Assembly (NCBI GenBank): GCA_902523515.1
Contig: CABYZT010000004.1
Location: forward strand, 62,001 to 126,000
Direction of reading: 5' to 3'
Source: an uncultured Pelagibacteraceae bacterium
GTDB lineage: Bacteria; Pseudomonadota; Alphaproteobacteria; Pelagibacterales; Pelagibacteraceae
Length of the DNA stretch: 64,000 nt
Shown: in pieces, positions 25,796 to 34,080 of the stretch
Numbering within the stretch: the stretch's first letter is position 1
Layout of the letters: every line of letters starts with the position of its first letter
The notes under the pieces: model-generated
The model's input: only the letters and a program-made list of their open reading frames with translations
Database searches by the model: none
Told to the model about the DNA's origin: nothing
Program-made: the position numbers and the translations under genes

Positions 25796-26202
25796 TTTTT
25801 TATCTCCTCTATTATTTTTGGTGCCCAACTTTTTGCATCCTGAGTTGTTACGTGAAAATCAAAATTTTTAGGATTAACAAACATTTGATTAGTGTCTTCA
25901 AATCTTCCTTCTTTGATTGTATCGACCCATACTCTAAAATCTGCTGGAAACAAACTTCTTGCCTCAGGAGTCGGTGCAATAAAATCAGCAATTACATAAT
26001 GACCTTCTGCTTTTAATTTTAAAGCAGCTTCAGCCATTCTTTTTGCTTGTCTTATTCTTCCCTCTTCAGAAAAATCCCAATCGTTTGCTGCTTTTCTCAC
26101 TTCGTCTGCATTCAGTCTTTTTGCATTTAAGAGTGGTGCCATTTCATCTGCTAGAGTTGTTTTGCCAGCTCCAGGCAAACCCATTACTAAAATAATTTTC
26201 AT
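25792..26202 (-). CDS. APS-kinase-like P-loop kinase
   Basis: 136 residues. Walker A GLPGAGKTT (about residues 8-16), then LNADEVR, DWDFSEEGRIRQAKRMAEAA and IADFIAPTPEARSLF follow the adenylylsulfate kinase (CysC) pattern, including the D-x-x-R and FIAPT elements. It is about 50-60 residues shorter than CysC and lacks the usual N-terminal extension. No sulfate-activation genes lie nearby, so a different acceptor (a small hydroxylated or amine metabolite) is possible. Overlaps the lyase gene by one base and the transferase by four. Confidence 0.75.
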   Translation of the reverse strand: MKIILVMGLPGAGKTTLADEMAPLLNAKRLNADEVRKAANDWDFSEEGRIRQAKRMAEAALKLKAEGHYVIADFIAPTPEARSLFPADFRVWVDTIKEGRFEDTNQMFVNPKNFDFHVTTQDAKSWAPKIIEEIKK

Positions 26203-27437
26203 TAAATATCTTCTAACGGATGATGGGACATTAATTCAAGTCCATTTTCACCTACAAGATACTGTTGTTCAAGTTTTACACCTTCTTTACCACCAACTTT
26301 ACCAATATAACTCTCAAGTGTAATTGTCATGTTCTTCTCAAAAGTTCCTCCTTCTTCTCCACCATCAGTTGGATATCTTATTTGAGGCCACTCATCACAC
26401 AACCCAATTCCATGAACCATACATGAATACCTATTTCCATAATACTCATCAGGCAAAACCCAAGATTTTTTTATAAATTCTTTAAAACTCATTCCTGGTT
26501 TTATTAATCTAAAGTTATGATCAATTTGATTTCTAGCCATTGAATATAGTTTTTTTTGCTCATCATTAAATTTATGCCCAACTACAAAGGCTCTTGATAT
26601 GTCAGCACAGTATCCATAGGGACCAACCATATCTGTATCAAAAGCAACAATTTCTCCTTGTTGCATAACTTTATTACTACTCTCTTGCATCCATGGATTT
26701 GTTCTTTCACCAGACGATAAAATCCTACACTCAATCCACTCACCTCCATTTTCAATATTCGTTTTATGTAAAATTGACCACAACTCATCTTCAGTCATTC
26801 CTGGCTTAAGATCTGATCTCATTTTTGATACACCCTTTTCTGCAACTTCTATTGCTGCTTTCATACAAGTCAATTCATCAGGTGATTTTATTACTCTTGC
26901 CTGTTCTAAAATCAATTTTGCATCTACAACTTCAATTCCTTCTTTATTTAAAGCTGTAACCGCAGGACCATTTAAAACATCGATTGCAATTTTTTTAGTT
27001 TTAAAATAATTTTTTGATAAATCTTTAACTTCATTTATCCATTTTAATAATTGATTGTCTGCTTGATCTCCATTGCTAAAATAATCCCATGTAATTGCTG
27101 GTCTTATTTCATCAATTAGATTTAAATGCTTCGATAATATTTCACAATTAAAATACTCATAAAGAATAGTTGGTCCATTGACCGGTACAAAACAATATCT
27201 TGTTAAATTATGCATATTATAGACACTCATGTTCACAGTATCTAAAGCATAACGAACATTCACTGGATCAAATAGAATACAAGCTTCTAAATTGTTTTTT
27301 ACTAATTCTTTTCTAACCCTGTCTAAACGATATGATCTTAATTTATCAAAATCAATCTCGTCTTCTCTTAATCTTTTTTTAGTAATAAAATTTTGTCTTG
27401 GTTTTATCTCGGGAGCTATTTTTCTACTAAATCTCAT
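26202..27437 (-). CDS. dddP: DMSP lyase DddP, M24 metallopeptidase fold
   Basis: 411 residues with creatinase-like N-terminal domain and pita-bread C-terminal domain. Metal ligands are Asp267, Asp269, Asp279, His342, Glu375 and Glu390, whose spacing matches characterised DddP almost exactly. The proposed catalytic pair is also present: Asp348 in GIGLCDEW and Tyr337 in NRYSCM. Segments FDPVNVRYALDTVNM and GGEWIECRILSSGERTNPW are DddP-type, not Xaa-Pro peptidase. It would cleave DMSP to acrylate and DMS. Its one-base overlap with the kinase and 4-bp overlap with the methyltransferase place it within the C1 operon. Activity should be checked, as M24 paralogues exist. Confidence 0.75.
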   Translation of the reverse strand: MRFSRKIAPEIKPRQNFITKKRLREDEIDFDKLRSYRLDRVRKELVKNNLEACILFDPVNVRYALDTVNMSVYNMHNLTRYCFVPVNGPTILYEYFNCEILSKHLNLIDEIRPAITWDYFSNGDQADNQLLKWINEVKDLSKNYFKTKKIAIDVLNGPAVTALNKEGIEVVDAKLILEQARVIKSPDELTCMKAAIEVAEKGVSKMRSDLKPGMTEDELWSILHKTNIENGGEWIECRILSSGERTNPWMQESSNKVMQQGEIVAFDTDMVGPYGYCADISRAFVVGHKFNDEQKKLYSMARNQIDHNFRLIKPGMSFKEFIKKSWVLPDEYYGNRYSCMVHGIGLCDEWPQIRYPTDGGEEGGTFEKNMTITLESYIGKVGGKEGVKLEQQYLVGENGLELMSHHPLEDI

Positions 27438-28060
27438 AATACCCTATATAATCCTAACCATGCGTTGACATCTTTGCTTGCAATATAGTCGGATTTAAAA
27501 AATTCTACTTCTTCCCACTTCTTGCTATCTTTTAGTATATCAATTTTTTTATCAAAACCATACTCTTCATGAATTCCTTCATTAATCGTGAAGCAAATTA
27601 AACCACCTAGTTTTGTTATTCTTATAAATTCATCTAATGCATTTGGTTTTACATGCCCAAAAGTAAATGTTCCTACACACATAACTCCACCATAAAAGTT
27701 GTCCTCAACCTCTATTGGTTTATTTAAATCAACCTTTACCAATTTTTGATAAAGGTCTTTTGGTACAGTATCTAATAAAGTTTGAGATAAATCGGCTCCA
27801 TGAAAATTTTCGAACCCATATTTTTTTAATTCAACTCCAACTAAACCTGTTCCACAGCCTGCATCAAAGATTAGTGTGTCTTTATTATCTTCGTGCTTAT
27901 TGAAAGTTGCTACGGTTTCCTTTGGGCCTGTATAGTTCCAATCAATCATATCTTTATTATACTTATCTTTTTCTCCCCACTCATCGTAGTACCTCATAAC
28001 TTCATCAGTAGTTTTAAGTTTATAAATTGGAATTTTGTTTCCTACGTCTTTTTGAGCCAT
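27434..28060 (-). CDS. class I SAM-dependent methyltransferase
   Basis: 208 residues. The SAM-binding motif I is LIFDAGCGTGLVGVELKKYG, followed by FHGADLSQTLLDT (motif II Asp). A helical lid EVMRYYDEWGEKDKYNKDMIDWNYTGP precedes it, a layout seen in small-molecule methyltransferases (UbiE/TPMT-like). Substrate unknown. A one-base overlap with the upstream dehydrogenase and a four-base overlap with dddP suggest stoichiometric expression. In an operon that otherwise removes methyl groups it stands out. Confidence 0.8.
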   Translation of the reverse strand: MAQKDVGNKIPIYKLKTTDEVMRYYDEWGEKDKYNKDMIDWNYTGPKETVATFNKHEDNKDTLIFDAGCGTGLVGVELKKYGFENFHGADLSQTLLDTVPKDLYQKLVKVDLNKPIEVEDNFYGGVMCVGTFTFGHVKPNALDEFIRITKLGGLICFTINEGIHEEYGFDKKIDILKDSKKWEEVEFFKSDYIASKDVNAWLGLYRVL

Positions 28061-30465
28061 TAGCTTCTCATTTTTTGACCACTTGGATCGTAAAGTGGTT
28101 CTTTAATAATTGAACAATTAAATAAATCTCCATTTATCTCTACTTGAATTTTATTTTCAGATTTAATGTTTTTTTGATCAACAAAAGTAAAAGCTACACT
28201 TTTGTTTACAAAATGAGCAAACCCACCTGAAGTTACATAGCCAATACTTTGATCTCCATTCAAGACGGCTTCATTATTTGTTACATCAATTTCATTTGTT
28301 TCAACAATTAATGGTACGAGTTTATTTGAAGAATTTTCCTTTTGTGCACTTTCTTTACCAATAAACTCTTTGTCCCAATTTATAAAAGCATCTAAGCCTG
28401 TCTCTTTTGCAGTAAAATCAGGTCTATAATCTAAAGTCCAAGCTCCCCAATTTTTCTCCAACCTCATTGACATTAATGCTCTTCCACCAAAAGGTTTAAT
28501 ATTAAATTCTTTTCCAGCTTCCATTAATTCTTCATAAAGTTTTAGTTGATAGTGAGGTGCTACATAAATTTCATAACCGAGTTCGCCAGTAAATGAAATT
28601 CTATTTATTATAGCTGGAACTCCACCAACAAACATTCTTCTAGAATCTCTAAATTTAAATTTTTCATTTGAAACATCATCTCTTACAATTTTTTCCAAAA
28701 CTTTCCTTGAATTTGGTCCTGCAATAGACAAACCATGATACTCATCAGATCTATTAGAATAACTTAAATTAAATTTATCTATGTGACTCTCAAACCAACG
28801 TCTATGCATTTCTTGAGCAGCTCCAGAACCAAATACCATAAATTCATTTTCATCTAAACAAGCAACCGTTAAATCACCACATAATTTTCCTCTATACGAC
28901 AACATTGGAGATAAAGATATTCTTCCTGGTTTTGGAAGTCTTCCAGCCATTATGTGATCTAAAAATTTTCTAGCATCAGGACCTTTGAATTCGTGTTTTG
29001 AAAAGTTGGCAACTTCGATTAAACCAACATTTTCTCTTACATTAATAACTTCTTTTGAAACATAGTCATGTGATCTTGATCTTTTAATAGTAGGTTCTTC
29101 ATGAGCATCTTCTTTATTATTTGCAAACCACAAAACATTTTCTAATCCAAAGCTATCTCCCATAACAGCACCTTGATTTACAAAACGATCATACAATGCA
29201 GTAGTTTTTTGTTTTCTTCCCTTTGGTAAAGTTTCGTTTGGAAAAGTCATAATAAATCTTCGCTCATAATTTTCTGAGGATTTTATTGTTCCATATTGAG
29301 GTGATGCATAATCTCCAAATCTTGCAACATCCATTGCCCAAACGTCAATTGATGGTTCTCCATCAATAATCCATTCTGCTATACATTTTCCAACACCACC
29401 GCCTTGGCAAAATCCAGCCATAACACCAACAGCAACCCAATAATTTTTCATTCCTGGTACTGGACCAATAAGAGGGCTTCCATCTGGACCAAAAGTAAAA
29501 GGTCCATTAACTATATTTTTTATTCCTGCCCGCTCTAATGCTGGCATTCTCTCAAACCCAATTGCCAATCTATCTTCAATGTTATCTAACTTTGGCTCAA
29601 GTAACTCATGACCAAAATTCATTGGTGTGCCTTCAACTTTCCAAGGAGTTGATTTTGGCTCATAAGTTCCAAGCAACATTCCTTTTCCTTCTTGTCTAAA
29701 GTAAATATTTCCCTCAAAATCAGTTCCTATTGGTAATCTTTGGTCACCCATTGCTTCAATTTCTGGAATAGGTTCAGTGATTAAATAATGATGCTCCATT
29801 GGTTGAACAGGAAGATTAAGTCCAGCTAATTGTCCAACTTCTCTTGCCCACAGACCACCTGCATTTATTACTATTTCAGCATTTATATTTCCTTTTTCCG
29901 TAAACACATCCCAGGTTCCATCTTCTTTTTGTTTCGTATCTTTTACGACAGTGTGAGTGTAATATTTTCCACCATGAACTTTTGCAGCTTTTGCAAAAGC
30001 ATAAGTAACTCCTGAAGGATCAACTTCACCATCGATAGGATCCCATAAGGCCAACAAATATCTAGATGGATCAATTAGAGGATTTTTCTTTTTAACTTCC
30101 TCTAAAGAAATAAATTCTTGGTCAAGCCCCATATATCTTGCTTTTGATCTTTCTCTCTTTAAATAATCAGCCCACACTTCATTTGAAGCTAAATAAAAAC
30201 CTCCACTAGGTTTAAATCCTACAGAATGACCTGACTCTTTTTCTATTTCTTTATACAAGCCTATTGTATAAGCCATCATCCTAGAGATATTAGGGTCAGA
30301 TGAAATAACGTGAACATTTCCCGCTGCGTGCCAAGACGATCCTGAGGTAAGTTCATTTCTCTCAAGTAAAATGCAATCCTTTAATCCAAATTTAGATAAA
30401 TGGTAAAGAATAGAACAACCCACTACACCACCACCTATAATTACAACTTTGGCATTTTTCTCCAT
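28060..30465 (-). CDS. Dimethylglycine/sarcosine dehydrogenase-type FAD/GcvT protein (paralogue 2)
   Basis: 801 residues with the same layout as the enzyme at 18596-21028: FAD motif VVIIGGGVVGCSILYHLSKFG, flavin-His segment LTSGSSWHAAGNV, FAO linker, and C-terminal GcvT domain (VANFSKHEFKGPDARKFLDHI, TGELGYEIYVAPHY, ETGLDAFINWDKEFIG). It would oxidise an N-methyl substrate and load the C1 unit on tetrahydrofolate. Positioned after bhmT and a methyltransferase-like gene, dimethylglycine made by BhmT or the Rieske enzyme is a natural substrate. Which of the two paralogues is the true DMGDH is not decided. Confidence 0.85.
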   Translation of the reverse strand: MEKNAKVVIIGGGVVGCSILYHLSKFGLKDCILLERNELTSGSSWHAAGNVHVISSDPNISRMMAYTIGLYKEIEKESGHSVGFKPSGGFYLASNEVWADYLKRERSKARYMGLDQEFISLEEVKKKNPLIDPSRYLLALWDPIDGEVDPSGVTYAFAKAAKVHGGKYYTHTVVKDTKQKEDGTWDVFTEKGNINAEIVINAGGLWAREVGQLAGLNLPVQPMEHHYLITEPIPEIEAMGDQRLPIGTDFEGNIYFRQEGKGMLLGTYEPKSTPWKVEGTPMNFGHELLEPKLDNIEDRLAIGFERMPALERAGIKNIVNGPFTFGPDGSPLIGPVPGMKNYWVAVGVMAGFCQGGGVGKCIAEWIIDGEPSIDVWAMDVARFGDYASPQYGTIKSSENYERRFIMTFPNETLPKGRKQKTTALYDRFVNQGAVMGDSFGLENVLWFANNKEDAHEEPTIKRSRSHDYVSKEVINVRENVGLIEVANFSKHEFKGPDARKFLDHIMAGRLPKPGRISLSPMLSYRGKLCGDLTVACLDENEFMVFGSGAAQEMHRRWFESHIDKFNLSYSNRSDEYHGLSIAGPNSRKVLEKIVRDDVSNEKFKFRDSRRMFVGGVPAIINRISFTGELGYEIYVAPHYQLKLYEELMEAGKEFNIKPFGGRALMSMRLEKNWGAWTLDYRPDFTAKETGLDAFINWDKEFIGKESAQKENSSNKLVPLIVETNEIDVTNNEAVLNGDQSIGYVTSGGFAHFVNKSVAFTFVDQKNIKSENKIQVEINGDLFNCSIIKEPLYDPSGQKMRS

Positions 30466-30473
30466 AAATTTAT

Positions 30474-31556
30474 TTATAACCTTTCTTTTTCAAAATTTAC
30501 AATATTGTCTTCAAAATAAATATTTTTTAATTTGGACAATCTCTTTTGAAGAATATTTATATTTTTTTTAGTAAATGAAACTTTTTTTTGCTCTATTTCA
30601 GAAACTTGTGCCACATAGTTAATTGCATTCCAGACAGAAAAAATATTATTTAGTGAGAATTCCTTCAAATTGATAGATAAATTATTGAAAGTATATTTTA
30701 GTTTTTCTAGTTTTATTTTAAATTTATCTTTTTCTATATTTTTTTTTATTTGAGATATTAATTTTTTGGGTTCTGAATTTTTATAAAAACCATTCCTTGG
30801 ATAGTAATATTTGAGAAATGATCCTGTAAAATCCTTTCCTGATGAGTATATAAGGAACATTTTTCCTTTAAAATTTAGCAAAGATAAAAGAGGTTTAATA
30901 ACATTTTTTACAGTCTGAGTTAAAGGAGACCGAAGCTTAAAACATTGAGATGCAATAATAAAATCATATTTTTTTGGAATTTCACTTATATTTCTGGGTA
31001 TAAAGTCTTTTAATTTTTTTTTTTGATCTTTTCTGTAAATAGTCAAAAAAATTTTTGACTTGGGTTTAATTGAACCATTTTTGTTATTAAAAGATAATTT
31101 CCAATTTTTTCTAATATAAGGACTTAAACTCATTAAGATCTTAGTAAAATCAATACCTTTTTTTCCAACTAATTCTAATTTTTCAAATTTTACATTGTCA
31201 GATGTAGAGTTATTTAGATCTTTATAGCTACAATTAGTAATATTAAAAATTAAAGTTTTATGTTCAGCAAATCTATCCCCTAAAAAACTTAGAAGCACAT
31301 TAATATCATCGATACTTATTTCTTTACCTACAATAAATATAGGTTTATTTGGCAGATATTTATGCAGGCCTGACAAAAAAGTAGATATAATTGTTCCCTC
31401 ACCAGTACCCGCGTCTAATACGTTAAAAATTGGTGACCGAGTACTGATTTTTTCTATTTTTTTAAATAAATAAAAAGCAATTTTTGATTTTTCATTAGTT
31501 GAGTTTACAAATGATAAATATTTGTCTCTAGAATCAAAAAAAGTTTTTCTCTTCAT
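30474..31556 (-). CDS. methyltransferase-like protein of unknown function, 360 residues
   Basis: A Rossmann SAM-type glycine motif VLDAGTGEGTIISTF lies at residues 46-60, and VGKEISIDDIN follows as a possible motif II. A conserved-looking FFDSRDKYLSFVNSTNEKSKIAFYLF helix precedes. The rest is Lys/Asn-rich, with more lysine than its neighbours, and I do not recognise a family. It lies between bhmT (8 bp gap) and the dehydrogenase (8 bp gap). An N- or S-methyltransferase of a small acceptor is plausible. Confidence 0.6.
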   Translation of the reverse strand: MKRKTFFDSRDKYLSFVNSTNEKSKIAFYLFKKIEKISTRSPIFNVLDAGTGEGTIISTFLSGLHKYLPNKPIFIVGKEISIDDINVLLSFLGDRFAEHKTLIFNITNCSYKDLNNSTSDNVKFEKLELVGKKGIDFTKILMSLSPYIRKNWKLSFNNKNGSIKPKSKIFLTIYRKDQKKKLKDFIPRNISEIPKKYDFIIASQCFKLRSPLTQTVKNVIKPLLSLLNFKGKMFLIYSSGKDFTGSFLKYYYPRNGFYKNSEPKKLISQIKKNIEKDKFKIKLEKLKYTFNNLSINLKEFSLNNIFSVWNAINYVAQVSEIEQKKVSFTKKNINILQKRLSKLKNIYFEDNIVNFEKERL

Positions 31557-31564
31557 ATTTATTA

Positions 31565-32605
31565 TTAGTATTTGATCTCCTTATTTACTTTTTTAAGAGA
31601 TTTATCTGTTCCATGGTGAAAATGTTTGCTCATATCTGGCATATATTTCATTGAAATTGGTTTTTTACCAATTGCAACAGACATTTCTCTGACATGATGA
31701 GCTTCGGCACCACAACATATACCAATAAAATTTATTTTATTCTGAACACAATCTTTTGCAAATTCTGCCATTTCAAATCTATTACAAAACAAATTATCTA
31801 AAGCTACTGGGAATGCATTTCCACCTGGAATACAGTCGCAACCATGATCAGTGATATTTAAGAAACCAGGTTCTTCCTCTGTTGTTCTGTAAGGTACTGG
31901 AAGTCCTGCAACATGACATGAAACTTTTTCTCTAACCTTTTTTAATAATTTCATTGTCATTTCAGGTCCTCTGTAACAATTCAATCCAACAACATCAGCG
32001 CCCAGATCCTCCATCATCTTACATGCATCCTCAGTACTATGACCTTCTCTAGTTTTATCCCCTCTAGGGATTGCAAAATTACAAACTGCAATAAGTCCAG
32101 CATCTTTAATTGCTTTTAATGCAATTTTCATTTCATCAGTCCAACTTATTGTTTCTGCTATTACAAAATCAACACCAGCCTCTTTTGCCCAAGCTACTTG
32201 TTCTTCATACATTTGTTGACATTGTTTGTGAGTATTAGGATCCCCTGGATCAAATACATTTGTATTAGCCACGTCTCCGCAAACCATAAGATCTAAATCT
32301 TTAAACTCAGCGGCAGCATCTTTTGCAATTTTAAGAGCACCTTTTTGCATTGGTTCTAACAAATGTTCTTTACCAATTATTCTGAGCTTTTCTCTATGAC
32401 CGTAATAAGTAAATGCTTGAACAACATCAGATCCCGCTCTAATAAATTCTCGATGTAACTGAGTTACTACCTCAGGATGTTCCATAACAACTTCTGGAAC
32501 AAATGGACCTGCTGAAAGATAACCCCTTCTTTCCATTGCAAAAAGATAGCCTTCTGCACACATTATTGGACCTTCATTTAATCTTGTAATAAGATCTTTT
32601 TTCAT
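31565..32605 (-). CDS. bhmT: Betaine-homocysteine S-methyltransferase
   Basis: 346 residues, a (beta/alpha)8 homocysteine methyltransferase. Zinc cysteines are in VVGLNCYRGP and FIGICCGAEAHHVREM. The N-terminus has DVVQAFTYYG and the middle FVIAETISW. The enzyme moves a methyl group from glycine betaine to homocysteine, giving methionine and dimethylglycine. In the same run a Rieske monooxygenase offers an alternative first demethylation and two DMGDH-type enzymes consume dimethylglycine. No SAM riboswitch is visible upstream, as the gene sits 11 bp after the Rieske gene. Confidence 0.85.
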   Translation of the reverse strand: MKKDLITRLNEGPIMCAEGYLFAMERRGYLSAGPFVPEVVMEHPEVVTQLHREFIRAGSDVVQAFTYYGHREKLRIIGKEHLLEPMQKGALKIAKDAAAEFKDLDLMVCGDVANTNVFDPGDPNTHKQCQQMYEEQVAWAKEAGVDFVIAETISWTDEMKIALKAIKDAGLIAVCNFAIPRGDKTREGHSTEDACKMMEDLGADVVGLNCYRGPEMTMKLLKKVREKVSCHVAGLPVPYRTTEEEPGFLNITDHGCDCIPGGNAFPVALDNLFCNRFEMAEFAKDCVQNKINFIGICCGAEAHHVREMSVAIGKKPISMKYMPDMSKHFHHGTDKSLKKVNKEIKY

Positions 32606-32616
32606 AATTTACCCTC

Positions 32617-33804
32617 TCATTTAGTTAAATTGGTTGCAACCCACTTATGAAACATCAAAGTAGGAGTATCCATTACAGGTGAAAAATTCCCACCATTGTA
32701 AGCTGGAGAATTTCGCCCGTTTTGCATTCCTTCTATTGCAGTTACATCTTCATTCATGACTTCTTGCCAAAATGCAAAATTTTTTTCTCTTATGTCTTTA
32801 AACTCATCACTAGAGGCACTTTCGTCTCCAACATAATATAATTCAAAATGTTCTTTAGTTTGATTGTTAGAAATTGGCTCTAACCAAAATGCATAGAAAT
32901 GATCAATATGTATTCCTAACATTACGTTTGGATATAATGATACATATTCAGATTTTTCATAAAGTTCAGTAGGCCAGTTAGGAAAGCATTTAAATTTAAT
33001 GTTTCCATCAAACTGTTGTGAATATTTATTACTTCCTTGTCCTGAAAAATTTAAATTCTCATCTTCAATATGATAGTGATCTGAAATATTTGAAACTTTA
33101 TTTAGTTCTGGATGTATCCACGGCAAATGATAACTTTCACAATAATTCTCAATTGCAAATTTCCAATTACTATTTACTGTCATATTAAAATATCCGTTAT
33201 CAGTCGAATGTCTTATTAATTTTTGATCTTTTTTAGAAATAAACTTAGACCATCTATCCTCTAGAGGTTTAATAAAATCTTCAAATGGTTTTGCATTAGA
33301 ATTAATATTAATAAAAATTAAATCCATCCAAATATTTGATTTAATTTCTTTTAAGTTACTCTTGTTTTTATTGAACCCTTCAACCTCATGTTTTCCTAGT
33401 CCTCCTATATGTGGAGTAACAGTTAATTTTCCATTAAAATCATAGGACCAAGAATGATAAGGGCATCTTATTACATTTTTTAATTTACATTCCTGATCAA
33501 CTAATTTGAAACCTCTATGACTACAAACATTATGAAAAACTTTTACTTCATTCTCTTTGTTTCTAACTATTAGTATTGGTATTCCTAAAAGATTAAAAGG
33601 TTTTGCATCGCCTGGATTTGGTACAGAGCTTGCAACCCCAATCATAGTCCAATTATTTTTAAATATTTTTTCTTTTTCAAACTCTAAATAATCATTATTC
33701 AAATAACATTCGTTAGGTAATCCATGAGCTTTCTCTATAGGATTTTTAACAACTTCTATTTTATTTGGATCTAAGATGTCTGATAATTTTTTATTTAAAT
33801 TCAT
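32617..33804 (-). CDS. Rieske non-haem iron oxygenase alpha subunit, GbcA-like
   Basis: 395 residues. The Rieske centre is C-x-H (FHNVCSHRGF) and C-x2-H (IRCPYHSWSYDFNGKL). The catalytic iron His pair is in ENYCESYHLPWIHPEL. Architecture and size match GbcA/choline-monooxygenase-like enzymes that demethylate glycine betaine. No reductase partner (GbcB) is in the window, so electrons must come from elsewhere. A strong AAAGGAGG ribosome binding site lies upstream and a candidate promoter at 33866-33895 makes it the first gene of the long minus-strand run. Confidence 0.8.
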   Translation of the reverse strand: MNLNKKLSDILDPNKIEVVKNPIEKAHGLPNECYLNNDYLEFEKEKIFKNNWTMIGVASSVPNPGDAKPFNLLGIPILIVRNKENEVKVFHNVCSHRGFKLVDQECKLKNVIRCPYHSWSYDFNGKLTVTPHIGGLGKHEVEGFNKNKSNLKEIKSNIWMDLIFININSNAKPFEDFIKPLEDRWSKFISKKDQKLIRHSTDNGYFNMTVNSNWKFAIENYCESYHLPWIHPELNKVSNISDHYHIEDENLNFSGQGSNKYSQQFDGNIKFKCFPNWPTELYEKSEYVSLYPNVMLGIHIDHFYAFWLEPISNNQTKEHFELYYVGDESASSDEFKDIREKNFAFWQEVMNEDVTAIEGMQNGRNSPAYNGGNFSPVMDTPTLMFHKWVATNLTK

Positions 33805-34080
33805 AAACCTCCTTTTTTTTTAATTAATTAAAAAATTAATCGAGGCTTAAAATTATCTTTCTCTAATTATGATTTGTTGAAAAACAGTTTTGCAATTTAA
33901 AATATAAACAAATTCTTTGAAAAAAAAATTTGCAGAAAAAATCATACTATAACTTTAAACAAAAATTTTGGTCAGTTAAAGACAATTTTACTACAACCAA
34001 TAGTTGAATTAAATTTGCATTATTGGCCTCGATATGTTCAATTTATTTTTTAAATGAATCAAATGTTGGGAGATATAATA
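33805..34080. promoter_or_regulatory. divergent intergenic region between the Rieske/bhmT operon and proX, with inverted GCCTCGAT motif
   Basis: 276 bp, mostly A/T. The octamer GCCTCGAT occurs once in each divergent leader: at 33839-33846 (minus) and 34026-34033 (plus), both 30-50 bp before the start codon and both followed by an AT-rich inverted repeat. GC-rich octamers are rare here, so a shared control element is possible. A strong Shine-Dalgarno lies before 33804. Apart from these I see no known riboswitch fold. Confidence 0.35.
33866..33895 (-). promoter_or_regulatory. candidate sigma-70 promoter of the Rieske/bhmT operon
   Basis: Read on the minus strand, TTGCAA (33890-33895) and CATAAT (33866-33871) are 18 bp apart, upstream of a leader of about 55 bases ending in AAAAGGAGGTTT before the ATG at 33804. 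It is the best-scoring pair by eye in this intergenic region and has not been tested. Confidence 0.4.

Noticed and set aside
25796-25828. Extended N-terminus of the nucleotidyltransferase
   Set aside because: Basic 11-residue extension lies inside the kinase gene; ATGA overlap at 25795 is the better start.
26202-27437. Plain Xaa-Pro aminopeptidase annotation for the M24 protein
   Set aside because: Ligand spacing and catalytic Tyr/Asp follow DddP rather than peptidases; kept as DddP with a caveat.
32606-32616. SAM-V or SAM-II riboswitch before bhmT
   Set aside because: Such riboswitches are known before bhmT in SAR11, but here the gene is 11 bp behind the Rieske gene with no room for an aptamer.
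33805-34080. Glycine or other riboswitch in the divergent betaine leader
   Set aside because: No conserved aptamer core was recognisable; only AT-rich hairpins and the GCCTCGAT motif.
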